Shown here one piece after another: positions 52,639 through 64,000 of a stretch of 64,000 bases of DNA (within the stretch, counting starts at the first letter, position 1; each line of letters starts with the position of its first letter). The position numbers and the translations under genes were made by a program. Source of the stretch: Trichostrongylus colubriformis (Eukaryota > Nematoda > Chromadorea > Rhabditida > Trichostrongylidae). The notes beneath the pieces were generated by a model. The model did no database searches. It saw nothing but the letters and a program-made list of their open reading frames with translations, and was not told the DNA's origin. The stretch spans positions 17,783,725-17,847,724 of the forward strand of contig OZ022260.1 in NCBI GenBank assembly GCA_963978905.1, in the 5' to 3' direction.

Positions 52639-54729
52639 GTCTAATATAAGTGCTGATAAAGGTCAACCGGAGATGCTTGAGCTGCACATAGCCGATGTCG
52701 GCAAGCTTCGACCGCCTTTTCGAACTTGCCTACTTTCTAAGATTGTGCCCATCCTGTTCCATTAGAGATTCGATCCATGCTTGAGCCTGAATGAGAACAA
52801 TGTGAAACTCGTTTTTGATCAATCGTCTTAATTAAAACAGCCACTTTTCTTGGCCATTGCCACCATAGGTGTGCATCGCATTTACCATGGAATGTTCACC
52901 CGAATAGGGCCAGGATCGGGTCAAAAATGAATGCTGTGACTCAATGCTGCACTGCATTTGGAATTCTATTGAATTTCTTGAAACAAAACATTCAGTAAGC
53001 ACTAGATTTGATTTGGATCTCATGAGCTTCCTGTAACATTGTGCTGTGTGGAGTTTCACGTTGATTATTTGAAACTTACATTGTCAGTGATGCGCTAAGT
53101 TAGCCAAAATTTATGGGAAGCCGCTCATCTGAGTCATAGACTAGCGATTGTGAGAGTCTTCGTCTCATCACTATCGATAAGTGCATAACCTTGTTTAACA
53201 CTGCCTGCGTCGCTTTCAGATACATAGTTACTATTGGTGCCGCCACAGTACGGTATCATTTAGTCAGAGGTGACATCAAGGAAGTTTTAGTCGGTTGCTG
53301 AAGATGACGATTAGGCGCCGAACGAGGAAAAGGAGCGGAATAAAATTGCCAAAAACTTTCGAAGCTCTCCTTATCTAATCAGGTTGGGATTGGATTTGGT
53401 GGGAATATCTTCGACGGGTGCCGTATTTCCGAATTTTTTCTTAGGAATTTTCAACACACAGGCACTTGCAATAGAACTTCTGATTCGGTCTCTAATAAAG
53501 GTGCTAATCCATAGTAAGGTTTGTTGCAATGCTATGATTGTCGATAAACAAGTTTTTTTTGCCTTGGACCTGGAGCTCGAGTATATCCTAACATTGGAGC
53601 TCGAGTATATGGATCTTAAACCTGGAAAGATAGACGTTTCGTGGTCCTGCCTGGCTGCAGTTCAATCCATGAGTGGGATAGTGAAAAAGGAGCCTCTTGA
53701 GATGTTTTAGGACATTTAGTTTGTTTCACGAGATTCAGAATGTTCTCTATTCATTATATTAGTAGTATTCCTTACTTTAGTTTCACTTATGGCTTTGTGT
53801 TTATTTGTTAATGCACATATGTACATATTCATTAAATGCACCGATGCACATTTATTTAATACACAATTCACTAACTTTGCGCGTCTATTTGTCGGTGGGT
53901 TTGCCGGTGGACTTGTCTGTGGGTTTGTACGTATGTCTGTCCGTCCGCAAGTGAGTGAATGTGACCGGGGAATGATGGAGCAAAACAGCCGCTCTGAGTA
54001 GGGAACGACTAGCGGATGTTATCCGTCATTGTAAGGCCATGTATGGTAGTGATACCATTTTCCACTTATATAAACACCTACTTTGTACTCTCGCCGTCAT
54101 TCTGCGATGCACCGACGTCGCACTAGGTGTCGGCGACTGGGATGGTGTGCAGCTATGTTGGATCATCGGAGAACCAGTGCCGTTTGAACTGAACCGATCA
54201 CAGTGTAGGGTAATTGTAAAAATGAAAACGATTGCAATCTTTTTCACAAATCATGGCCGGACCAGACGGCTGTCATACAGTGCGTAGAGAGTCGGAAGCG
54301 GATGATGAACCTTACAATCACAGAGTACACTCTTCGACTTCACTGACTAATGCTTGGCACCAATGGACGTGTAGATGAGTGTGGATTCGATCAAGTTGCC
54401 AATGTGACGCGCGAGGTACATAGCGTAGCAAACTGGTAATATACAAATAACTAATTTGCCTGTGGGGGCGCAAACTTGTCCATTACTACGAATTACTGAT
54501 GCACCCTATATTTACTTCCAAATTATTATGAACGCAATGGCAGGAACTAAGCCATTGTAAAAGGGTTTTTACCTACAATCGTCTTACAAATATACTCAAT
54601 CGGTAATTCCTTTTCACACATTCTAGTAATCATAAATTATGCAATGGATCTCATTCTTTTCTTGCTGACTGAACTTGTTTGCAAAGCGAACTGTGTTTTC
54701 TAACCTGCATTCAGTGGTAAATCAGTTAT
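52639..54729. other. No gene supported
   Basis: Holds a short direct repeat, GGAGCTCGAGTATAT, at about 53571 and 53595. A GT-rich low-complexity stretch lies at 53885-53950. A 108-codon plus-strand frame (53384-53710) reads through the direct repeat and has no domain or splice support. Confidence 0.45.
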
Positions 54730-54942
54730 TTATTTCGACTGATGGGAAAGTAAGAGAGCAGCGCGCTGGTACATTCCACCTTCTGTCTTCTTAATCTGAA
54801 CGTGCAAGAAAATCCCATGTTGAGCAGCCGGCTCGTGAGCCGTCCAGCTCGTAGAATATTGAGAGAAATCCATCTTTCTATGTGGTGACTCTTGACTCAT
54901 TATGCGAAAAAAGAGTTCAGGAAAAATCGAAGACGCTCGCAT
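54730..54942 (-). CDS. Hypothetical small protein, 70 aa
   Basis: ATG at 54942 to TAA, translation MRASSIFPELFFRIMSQESP..., with later DFSQYSTSWTAHEPAAQHG and IFLHVQIKKTEGGMYQRAAL. A TATATAAA (54957-54964) lies only about 15-20 bases upstream of the ATG, too close for a normal leader unless translation begins further in. No domain recognised and no clear signal peptide. Could be a single exon of a larger gene or a chance frame. Confidence 0.3.
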   Translation of the reverse strand: MRASSIFPELFFRIMSQESPHRKMDFSQYSTSWTAHEPAAQHGIFLHVQIKKTEGGMYQRAALLLSHQSK

Positions 54943-55444
54943 GAACACTCCTTCTTTATATAAACCCGTCGTATAGCATCGATTTCATGCTAATGGATTA
55001 CGACCTTTACTGCTCTCCAGCTCATTTCCTCGACAAGATATGATCAACGAGGTAGACCCAAAACTGACTTCCAATCTTTCTTCTACCATGAGTTTGTCAG
55101 ATACCACATTTAAGCAGCCTGAGCAGCGTTGACAATATTATATCGATAGTTGCTGGGCATATCACGTTGAATGAATGCAACGAAGAAATAACAAAATTAG
55201 AAATGAAACTAGCCTAAAGTGGCACGAAACTTATCGACCAAACCTAGACCTAATAGTTACTGTCTTGATGATCTTTAGCTGTAGTGGCCGTGACTTTCTT
55301 CTTCTAGATCAAGACTGGTTACCTTGTTACCTTAACTGAGAGCTTACAATTGCAATTCAATGCAACTGCAAAGCTACCAGCTTTTTAAGCACTGGTGAGT
55401 GCGCACAACCCAGCAAAACGAGTGGACTTACCGGAGAAATTCTA

Positions 55445-56331
55445 TAGGGTCCGCCAATTAGCGCGCTCGATCTTCAAAATGAAATAAAGCAAGTTATAGG
55501 AGAGGTATAAATGAAATTTATTTTTTGTATGAAAGAGTTTTCGAAGGCATTATGTATGGAAAAATACATCATTCAAGTGGCCACCTCGGCTTCGCTTGGT
55601 GGCGCGCATACGAGAAGTCCAATTTTCAATGACTCAAGCGCTCAAATCGGGCTGTATTTCATCGATGGCGTGGCGTATGATGGCTTTGAGGTCATCAGTG
55701 ATTTGCGGTTGGTTTGCGTAGGCCTGCGATTCAAGAAAACCCCTGAAGAAATAGTCTAGTGGGCTTAAATCGCACGATCTCGGTGGCCAGTTGATGTCGC
55801 CTCCGCGCGAGATAACCTTTCCTCCGCCGCGCTCGTGCAGAAAATTCATTGTGGCTCGCGCTGTGTGGCTCGTAGCGCCGTCCTGCTGAAACCACATATC
55901 CTCGACATCCATATTGTCGATTTCATGCCAGAAAGAGTTCGTTATCATGGATTGTCATTCGCCGTTTACCGTGATGGCCACATCATTGTCGTTCTCGAAG
56001 AAATACGGCCCGCTGATGCCTCCGGCCCAAAATCCACACCAAACAGTTACCTTTGCTGGGTGCACTGCGACCTGGTGGACCTCCTGTGGAATGTTCTCGG
56101 CCCAATAACAGCAATTCTACAAGTTGGCGGAGCTCGCGGAAGGTTGCTCGAACCGATGAGTGATTTTCGTAATAAGTTTCAGTGACTTGCATGCGCTGCT
56201 CGCGGCTGTATTGGTTCATGGTGATTTGTGAAGATACGCTGAATAATAACATCTAGATTTGACAATTCTACCACATACAACGTGGTCGCCATGAGCTGTC
56301 AAAGATAGAGCGCGCTTATTGCCGGACCCTA
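55445..56331 (-). mobile_element. Tc1/mariner-superfamily element with TAGGGTCCG terminal repeats, decayed
   Basis: Ends TAGGGTCCGCCAATTAGCGC and, inverted, TAGGGTCCGGCAATAAGCGC, with TA at 55443-55444 and 56332-56333. The transposase is on the minus strand: an N-terminal helix-turn-helix piece (MNQYSREQRMQVTETYYEN, about 56219), then after frameshifts WFQQDGATSHTARATMNFL, WPPRSCDLSPLDYFF and a tail ending near 55634. The QQDGA..HTA and WPPRS.DL.PLD.F motifs belong to a lineage distinct from the HDNARPH mariners in this window. The element is 887 bp, so part of the coding region is deleted. Confidence 0.85.
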
Positions 56332-56907
56332 TAGATCCGTCTCGATGTAAAGTTAGGCCGATGAGGAGGAGATGACGACCTATAGTTTTCTAAAAAAAAA
56401 TGTCTGAAAAAACAGAAATATTTCTTTATTTGAGCGCTTTGGTTCAGTGTGTGAGTCGTCATCAATAGTCATGCTATACATTCACATTGCACTGAATCTG
56501 CACTTCCCAAGGAATCACTGGAAACAACAGCTTTACGCTGACAAGCTACAGGAATAAGTAAGTTATACAATGGAAAAGTTGTAAAACGATAAAACAAAAA
56601 ATATAATATAAAAATTGTAAAATTGCATGAAATTTACAATGAAAAAATGGAAAGAAATTATGCAAGTAGAAAATTATGCAATGTTTTCTAGAGTACGATG
56701 CTGAGCGGCAAGAAAACATTATTATATTATATCTGACCAGACTATACCCCCGTGTAGGTTAGAATCATGCCATATAATAAGAAGAAAGAAATTAGAGCGG
56801 AAACAAACAAAACAAGAACCAGCTGGGAGGCAATCGGCACAGGCAGAGCTCATTTTGGCATGTTCCGTGCGTGAAATTTCCGCTCACAATCCCAGAGTGT
56901 AAAAGTA

Positions 56908-58310
56908 TTAGCTTGTTCCAAAAGTTTTGTAGTATTTTTTTCGATCATAACTTCTTTTTTTTCGTCCAACAAATAACAATTAGGCAACAAAGTATTTATT
57001 TATTTATTTATCTATTGTGCGCCCAGAAGACGCGCTATGACAAATCAGGCAGAAGGCACTTAGAGGTAGCAGCTGTCAGGAACTTCAACAAAACTAAATA
57101 AAGACATAAGAAATGAACCAAATTGTAAAGCAATAAAACAAGATGAACGTAACTGCTACACCATAAAGAGCTAGAGATTAGAAGAAAATAGAAGAAAACC
57201 AAACCAATGTGAGGATCGCCTAGACTGTAAAGAACTTCGTGCAAATATAGAAAGGATGAATGAGCTCACCAGTCAAGCGGACCGCATTGCAGTGATACTA
57301 AGATAAAGAGATGAGACAGTGAAGAATGTGACAGTATTATGTTACTGAATGGTCCATTTAGGAAAGTAGGAGAGTCTTGGCAAAAGGTTATCTTGCACAC
57401 AGCTGAAATCAACTTTATGACACAGACCCGCATCAGCCGGCAATGATGCCTTCCAGCCGTAGGTCGAGCCATGTGAGCTTACCGAGACTTCGGAACACGG
57501 GTATGCCGACCACTGTATTGACCATTGTTATCGGCAACCCTCTGCCACTTTATAGGAAATCGTTGGTTCCCTTCTCCCAAAACTCTGGGTTCTGAGAGTT
57601 GAAGAAGTCAGCGATCGCCTTCGCAAGCAAGTCATAATCAACGAATTTTCTCTTGGCCGGGAAGGATTCGAGAGGATGGGTAAGGTGATAGCCAGAAGGG
57701 GCAATGTCTGGAGAGTATGGCGGGTGGGGTAACACATCCCAGCCGAGCTCCTATAACTTGGCCTGAGAACTTTTCGCGAAATGGGAGCGGGCGTCGTCAT
57801 GAAGAAGAGTGACCGCGGACATTTTCCGGCACTTTTCTCGAACAGCGACGGCGAGCTGCTGGAGCTGGTGGGTGCATACGGCAGCGGTGACTGTCTCCCC
57901 TTGTACCAGCACCTCGCGGAAAAGCATTCCTTCCGCGTCCCAGAACCAGCACAGTCCCAAGCGTGGTTTGTCCTTCATGTCAATCTCGCCGTTGCTGAAG
58001 CTGATGAACCGGCGGCGCACGGTCACGTAGCTCACCATCCCTTGCCCAATGCAGCGCTGATGGAGTGGCAAGCTGTCGTCGTTTTGGTGCCGCAAGACCG
58101 CTCATAATAGATGACACCGCGACTTGGGTGGGTATCGACAACGGGCATTGTAGCTCTCTCCACGGGATCTGGTGGGTCAATATATATTTTCCTAGAAAGC
58201 TTAGGGAACGTTCTACCATATTCCTGAACCGCCTGGACCTGCCTCGAAGTGAACAAGAGTTACTGATTTTTTTTTTGGAAAAAAACTACAAGACTTTTGG
58301 AACAACCTAA
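56908..58310 (-). mobile_element. Mariner element, 1403 bp, near full length, inactivated
   Basis: Terminal repeats TTAGCTTGTTCCAAAAGTTTTGTAG and, inverted, TTAGGTTGTTCCAAAAGTCTTGTAG, with TA at 56906-56907 and 58311-58312. Minus-strand transposase from about 58250 to 57530: LCWFWDAEGMLFREVL, VTLLHDDARSHFAK, a stop after SSQAKL, then ELGWDVLPHPPYSPDIAPSGYH and FWEKGTNDFL. The catalytic aspartate of SPD..PSDYH is Gly (PSGYH), and there is at least one in-frame stop, so no active enzyme. The region 56990-57500 is the AT-rich 3' side. Confidence 0.9.
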
Positions 58311-58312
58311 TA

Positions 58313-59779
58313 GTTTTCCTGTTTACATAAAGGCTCTCCGGTACCAGTGCTTGCAGTTGTAGTAACATATGAAGATAAGTAAATAATATCCGCCATTTCT
58401 CTACATCTTATAGGTTCTTGCGTATTTATCCAGTTTGATAACACGTCCCACAGTTAGCCAGCCCCTCTGTACACGCTTTAAGTGCCAAGGAACCAATAGG
58501 AAGGTGAGTGGCGTCGGCTGACTCACTTGGGATGTAACATGAATGAGATTGCATTAACAACCTATCACCTGGTGAGGTAAGACATTTTTTGGTTCGTCTC
58601 CGAAGTGCGAAGTTGAAGCTTATTGCTGTTGTATTCTAAGATCACGACCCTTCTTATAGCGGGTGAGACAACGCCCTCCTTTGAAGAATTCACGAGACCT
58701 TACCGTGGTCGCCACCACTCAAGAGCTTCAGCAGCAGAGTCCGCAAGAAGGACGATGGGATTGGGCATGTGATGTGCACTCTATCACTTCAGCTGGACTG
58801 ACGGTTGGAAGTAGAGAACCGTTGACTAGTACTGGTGGTGGTTCTCCGGCAGAAAAACCGCTCAGGTCACCAAATATTTATTTTTGCCTTCAAATGCCAA
58901 GAACATGAACGGACAACGTTAATTCCACTTTCTTTATAGAATTCCACTTCACTACCAATGCTGAATCTTCATCTTATTTCTTTATAATTCAAGAGAGAGA
59001 TCAAACTGAATCATATATCAGGCGAAAGTTCAGACTTCACGATCCCCAAATTCATCTAGGAGCTCCAAAGATCAAGCTTCACTATCGTGAGACTAATCAT
59101 CATGAGACCATTTTCATCAGAGTGAAAATGTAGAATTTAGAGAAAATGTTTCCTTCATTTCGAGAATAATTAGAATTTGCTCCGGACCATCTGATTCATT
59201 GTGCTTTGTTTTGCCCTTCATATCCTTCATTCAAATAAATGACCTCAAGCATTCTCGCTGCATCCTGCACAGAATCAGCAGTTTTACAAGTAAGGGGGAG
59301 GGAGGGTAATGAAACGATTGGATGCAGTGTTAGCGAATTCAACAACGCGGCTCCTGCTGCCAACTGTTGAAAAAGTTGGCATAATTTGAAAAAAAAGTGG
59401 CCAATGTGAATTCACAATAGGCTATTAGCGTTCCACTTCGGTAACAATAAAATATCTTTTCGTTTCGTAGGGTGCAGTAGTTTTTTTTTGTGCAGAATTA
59501 TTCGAAGAGCTTTGCTGCTCTTCGAAAGATTCTAGCAACTTTTTCTCACCGCCTCTCTTCCATTTCACTGGTTAAAGAGCTTAGCTGGAGTACAGAGTGA
59601 ATTACGTGATGAGGGCTTGAGCTATACCTACAGGTAAGTCTCGACTGATGTGCATGTGTATAACCAACAGAACTGTAGGGGATGCGGTAAGGTATTGACT
59701 GCTTGGCCAATAACTTCCCACACTGAAACGAAATTTTGCTGGTTCACGTTAAAAAGCGAACATCCCCAACAGACCTTAC
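58313..59779. other. No gene supported
   Basis: One 81-codon frame at 58663-58908 has no recognisable domain. TTCGAAGAGC..GCTCTTCGAA forms a short palindrome near 59500-59525. Otherwise plain AT-rich intergenic or intronic sequence. Confidence 0.45.
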
Positions 59780-60531
59780 TACAGGGGGTGCCAAAAAATA
59801 AAATAATTTTGCTCACGGCTCAGATCCGCCTAGTAAACAAAACATAGGTAAATGAAAGAGATAGAAGTATTGGGACCGAACATTCCCGAAATGTTCCTCT
59901 AAAAGCAGGAACAAGCTGAGACTCACTGCTTTCACCTTCATCGAAATACGGAGCCTTCAGTCGGCGCAATCGGGTGTCAGAGCACCTTCGGTATCAAGGT
60001 TCGTTTCAAACAGTGGAGCCAGATTCCGTGATAGGTCTTTTGTGTGAAGCTTCCCAAGGATTGGCTCCTCGGTTCATGTAAGTCAGAGTGCCCTTGCTGC
60101 TCGGACAACACTGCTATGATCCGAAGTGTCAATTTTCATGCCACAAAGCCGCTCCGAAGGGGGTTCAGTGTTAATGTCACGTTCTGGTTCTTGGAAACGA
60201 AGGGCGCTGGAAACGCAGAAAAGACGAAATTTCAAGGAACACCACCCAATATGAATCTCCTTGGGTACCCAAAGTGAACGGACCTTAGCAAGGTTGTGAA
60301 CGAGGGCGACGAAGTTTTGGATTTTGCCCAGTTGAGGTGACACATTATGTTCGCTCGGAACAAGCTCCCGTTCCCGCTCGTGCAGAAGGGTGTTACGAAG
60401 AATAGTGATAAAGCGAGGTCTGCTCTTTACTGTAGGGATGAAAATACCTGGTCGGAATTTGCTGAAGTTTGACTAAAGTAGGGTTGAAAGTGGAGGAGAA
60501 AGATTACTCTATTTTCTTGGCACGCTCTGTA
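59780..60531 (+). mobile_element. Tc1-like MITE, TACAGGG family, copy 3 (longest, 752 bp)
   Basis: Left end TACAGGGGGTGCCAAAAAATA, right end GCCAAGAAAATAGAG-type inverted repeat ending CTCTGTA. The interior shares long blocks with copy 2 (see 40730-41246) and with the fragment at 1-149. It has about 200 bp (after CAGTCGGCGCA) missing from copy 2. No open transposase frame: non-autonomous. Confidence 0.85.
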
Positions 60532-63500
60532 TATCACACAGAACTCGATATGTGCGTCTTTGGCATCAACATAGTGCCGAAAACAGCAACGAAAAGCATT
60601 TACTTGAAAGTAGCACGTGATGATCGCGCAAATCATCTATGCCTTCTTAGGGAAGTCCTGAAAGAATCGATCAAATTGCGTGGAGTAGCCATACCTCGCT
60701 CTCCAAGGTGCTCGGAAAGGAGTAGCAATTTCAAAATCCGAGCAGTCCGGAGGGGCCTCGCAGCGAGACGATGCGACGGAGTTCCAAATCCCATAAATCC
60801 GACGGGATTCAGGTTAAATAACAACAATCAATCCAGTGAACGTATCATGAAGAGGATGGCAGATGATCGAAACGTGCTGCATTACTTAATTATATAAGCT
60901 ATTATGTATACCTCCTAAACATCTAAGATGCTTGAGTGCCATGGCAAGTATAACATCTAGGCTTAAGCGAATAGAGAAAGGACTAATGGCTGCGATGCCA
61001 CCGTCATGCGGTGGCAGAGCACTAGGCCTAGAGACCTTTTAATACATCGTCGTACCCAAGCGATTCGTAAAGCACTCCGAATTCACGACTCAGCCGGATC
61101 TGGGCATGAACCCTCACAACCAACGTTCCGAAGAAAGTCCCCGAATATGTACTACCTCTGGAAGATCTCAACAATTAAGATACCGGTAATCGATATCCTC
61201 TTGACATACGGTCTAATCGTATGTATTGACAGTACCTTAACTAGACTTACGCAATGACGCAAGTGGTGTCGGCACCTTTGCACGTCCATGGATGGAGTCA
61301 ATCACGACCCTAAGATGGCGCAACCGTACTCATGAAACGGAAGATCTCACCGGATGGCCACGAGGACAGTGGTAAACATCCGCTACGCGGTTTCTTATGA
61401 TGGCACCTGCAACTGCTTCGAAGTTGACGATTTACTGCACAGTAAATGTGGTGGAAATTAGCAGCTCAAAAAGAGTAGTTTGAGCGCAGCCTGGAAATAG
61501 TTTACATTTATTTGTTGGCTTGTAAGTAAAGAGTTGTAGATTTCGTTTTGCTTATGATGGAATTCCCATTGCTAAACACTTTCCTGGACATCCACTCCCA
61601 GGTAGTGCTTGAATTTTAGTAATGTTGTGTATCTCGTACGCTTAAATTCCTACGACTTCTAAACGCTAGTTAGAATAACGCGTGAAGGAGAAATGATAAA
61701 GGATAAAGGATGAAGTTCAATCACAATAGGCCATGCAATCAAGAAATTAGGCAGTTCACTTCAGACCAGACCACACATTCTACTCCATGCAGAATAGCGT
61801 TGATACCGAAAGCAAAGTGGCCTACGCGATGACCTGTGTGGTCAGCCGATGAGCAATTCAGTTTAATCTACCAGAATTGGAAAGCTCAGTTGATTTGGGC
61901 GAACACGGGGCAGAGATTTGATATCAAGACCATGTGAGTGTCAAATTGCATGTGACGAGTTTTGAGAGGTGTCCGCATGCAAAACTGCCTTGGCCCCTTG
62001 AACTGTTAAGCTACCAAATAGTAATGTTTTCGATGGTGCCTGAAGTTGAGGATTTCGAAATTAAGGAAGATGGCTGTGGGTGGTGTTAAATTCATGTAAT
62101 AATGCAGATGCATATATAAAAGACCTGTATACTAAATGATTTTTTTCTGTACCAGTCCGTCTCCAAGCAAGCTCGAAATACCTGAAGCATATACAAGGAT
62201 TTCTCGTTCTTCATCCTTGTCTTCTGTGCGATGAGGAAGTAAGGGAGGATTCACTCTTATCATTTTGTGGAAAATGAGAAAATGCTATATTGGTGATATG
62301 ATTTATATGCTCTATGACGCTGTTTTTGATTACATCATTGAAGAAAGTTACACATCTCTGTTTAAGCCATCTGAATTTTTTTCAAGCTTTATTTCATTAT
62401 CATGTGATGGCCTATTTTTGCAGAAAAAAAACTTTATCTCTCACTTCAGTGGCAGAATCGAATTTCCAAGTTGAGAATGCGGAGAAACTGCTGAGTATTT
62501 CGAACCATAGTATTTAATCCACCTGTGCCTTATACAAGTTATACACAACTGCAAAATGTTTGATTTCGTGCCTGTTTTTTAGTTATTTGAGACGTGACCA
62601 AAGTTCACGTGAGGATTACAACCATGCCTAAAAGTTCAAGAAAAGAGCATGAGTAATGCCCAACAGCCCAAAAACACAACAAACTAAGAGTTTCAAAAAA
62701 TAATCAGGTAAAGTATTAATGAACCAAGGCAAGCAAGGAAAAATTAACATTCAGAAAACGAAGAAGACAGAGGATGAGATTTCAGAAAGCCTTGATGCAA
62801 CTACGCTCTTGAAACCAGCCTTTTGAATGGAGCAAATGACAGTCCGAATAAACTTGGTGAACAAGTTTATTGAAAAGTGATAGGACTCTAACGGCAAAAC
62901 TTTTGCGTGACCTGTGCTCTTGAAATGCATACTTAGTTTGACAGTCCCACTCCCATTCATTTTATTGGATCTAATAACTTCATTGGATCTGGTAACTTCA
63001 AAAAATTTCGGAGAGATATGTATCATCTACCCTACCGGTCACCATTTTGAAAACCATCATCATTTCACCAATTACACGCCGGAAAGCCCAACTTTTGAGT
63101 CTCAGTTTTATTTATGCCCATGATGACATGATAGGGCTGTTCATTTTGTGTTTTATCTACCTGACCTATCACAAATAATACTTTCTCTCAGAAAAAAAAA
63201 CGAATGATCATCCACCTTCATGCTTCACACTGAGAGAAATTTCTTAGAGGCTTTTTCCCCTTTCCCATCCAAAATAATACGACCTCTCTCTTCCTCCCTG
63301 ACTTCTCAACCAATGCACGACCCTAGGCTCATCTGGTTCTAGTGGAATTGGTTACGTATAACTACAACTTCAATACGGATCCCCATGCCCGGTGCCCTTG
63401 AAGTAAGCTAACGAGCAAGCGTAAATTAATGATTCGGTTCTTACATTGACATACACTGGGTTAGCATATTATTATTTTTATACTAAATATTATTGTACTG

Positions 63501-63741
63501 CACAAGTCAAATTACGCTCCTGTAGAAAATATGCCTTCATGGAGTTTATATCGATCAAATTAGTTTCCTGGCTCTCATCACCCATCGTCAATCCCTCAAC
63601 TCTGATCCTCCTTGATTGCCATTGAAAACGAACAATAGTTGGGCTATCGCTGTACAGCAGCGACTTCACATCTGTTACTGATCGCTGAGCTTGATAACGC
63701 TGCTAATACTGACTGATCAGTCCAACACCCGCTGTACACAG
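60532..63741. other. No gene supported
   Basis: AT-rich with short open frames only. TTCATTGGATCT/TTATTGGATCT is a small direct repeat near 62960-62990. Nothing further recognised. Confidence 0.45.
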
Positions 63742-63882
63742 GTTAATCGTCAGAGCGATGGGTTAGCATCGGAAGCAGCCAGGTGGTTGGAACCAGCTGC
63801 TGGCAGTCATTTACCGAATTCCGCTGATAGACAAGCTTCTGACAGCCGGCTGAAAAAAAGAGTTATCGTAATCAATCAATGA
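63742..63882 (+). CDS. Possible terminal exon of an unrecognised gene
   Basis: Following a CTGTACACAG acceptor, the frame is open for 46 codons to TGA: VNRQSDGLASEAARWLEPAAG, then NSADRQASDSRLKKRVIVINQ. The hydrophilic, Ala/Ser-rich composition differs from surrounding AT-rich noise. No upstream exon was located in the window. A chance frame cannot be excluded. Confidence 0.3.
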   Translation, partial: VNRQSDGLASEAARWLEPAAGSHLPNSADRQASDSRLKKRVIVINQ

Positions 63883-64000
63883 TTACGGTAGTTGAAACCA
63901 GTATGGGATGTCTATAATTCAGTATGTGATACCTCGTTTTTCATGGATCAAAAACTATTCTGTGTAGATATCTTTTTTGGATAGCTATGTGAAGGCTTCG

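Noticed and set aside
54026..54247. Minus-strand frame beginning KKIAIVFIFTITLHC, resembling a signal peptide
   Set aside because: The first codon is GTG, there is no ATG or acceptor at a useful place, and the rest has no recognisable features.
57781..58310. Plus-strand frames of 70-108 codons
   Set aside because: Antisense to the mariner transposase on the minus strand.

Overview
This is eukaryotic, AT-rich, intron-bearing DNA. It most resembles a clade V nematode, plausibly a strongylid or hookworm-type parasite; that assignment is inference. The grounds are short 40-75 bp introns with (T)TTCAG-type acceptors, a secreted astacin of NAS type (signal, propeptide, catalytic, EGF, CUB), an F-box exon directly behind a TTTCAG, an RTE-type LINE with a short tandem-repeat tail, many mariner and Tc1-like elements and MITEs, and a Ty3/gypsy element. 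Coding density is low and most bases are intronic, intergenic or repeat-derived. A 200-N assembly gap lies at 16910-17109.

Layout. 1-10 kb: sparse, with a MITE fragment at the edge, a possible two-exon secreted peptide gene (2.4-2.9 kb), two candidate isolated exons and a tRNA-like SINE head. 9.7-17.1 kb: a SINE, then a minus-strand Ty3/gypsy retrotransposon with an intact 2079-aa gag-pol frame and an unusual C-terminal extension, running into the gap. 17.1-20.4 kb: nested inverted repeats, with mariner fragments and two convergent copies of the 3' end of an unrecognised gene family around a centre near 19.63 kb. 19.92-25.65 and 43.88-48.91 kb: a recent same-orientation segmental duplication. 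Each copy carries a complete 13-exon astacin gene (505 aa when spliced) and part of the unrecognised Ser/Thr-rich gene. 25.9-37.1 kb: a minus-strand multi-exon gene I do not recognise (exons from 37.08 to 27.64 kb), whose introns hold a foldback/SINE cluster, a palindrome, tandem repeats and an antisense RTE LINE. 37.3-43 kb: MITEs, two mariner relics and an F-box exon. 49-64 kb: foldback element, second (5'-truncated) RTE copy, two further mariner-type elements, another MITE copy and a possible terminal exon.

What works together. The astacin pair is the clearest functional content: two almost identical secreted zinc endopeptidases, each with a TATA box, and with a zinc-site signature that departs from the family norm. 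The rest is mainly a record of mobile-element activity. I see no prokaryotic operons, CRISPR arrays or rRNA genes. The least explained items are the convergent Ser/Thr-rich gene family in the palindrome at 17-22 kb and the roughly 370-residue extension of the gypsy polyprotein.
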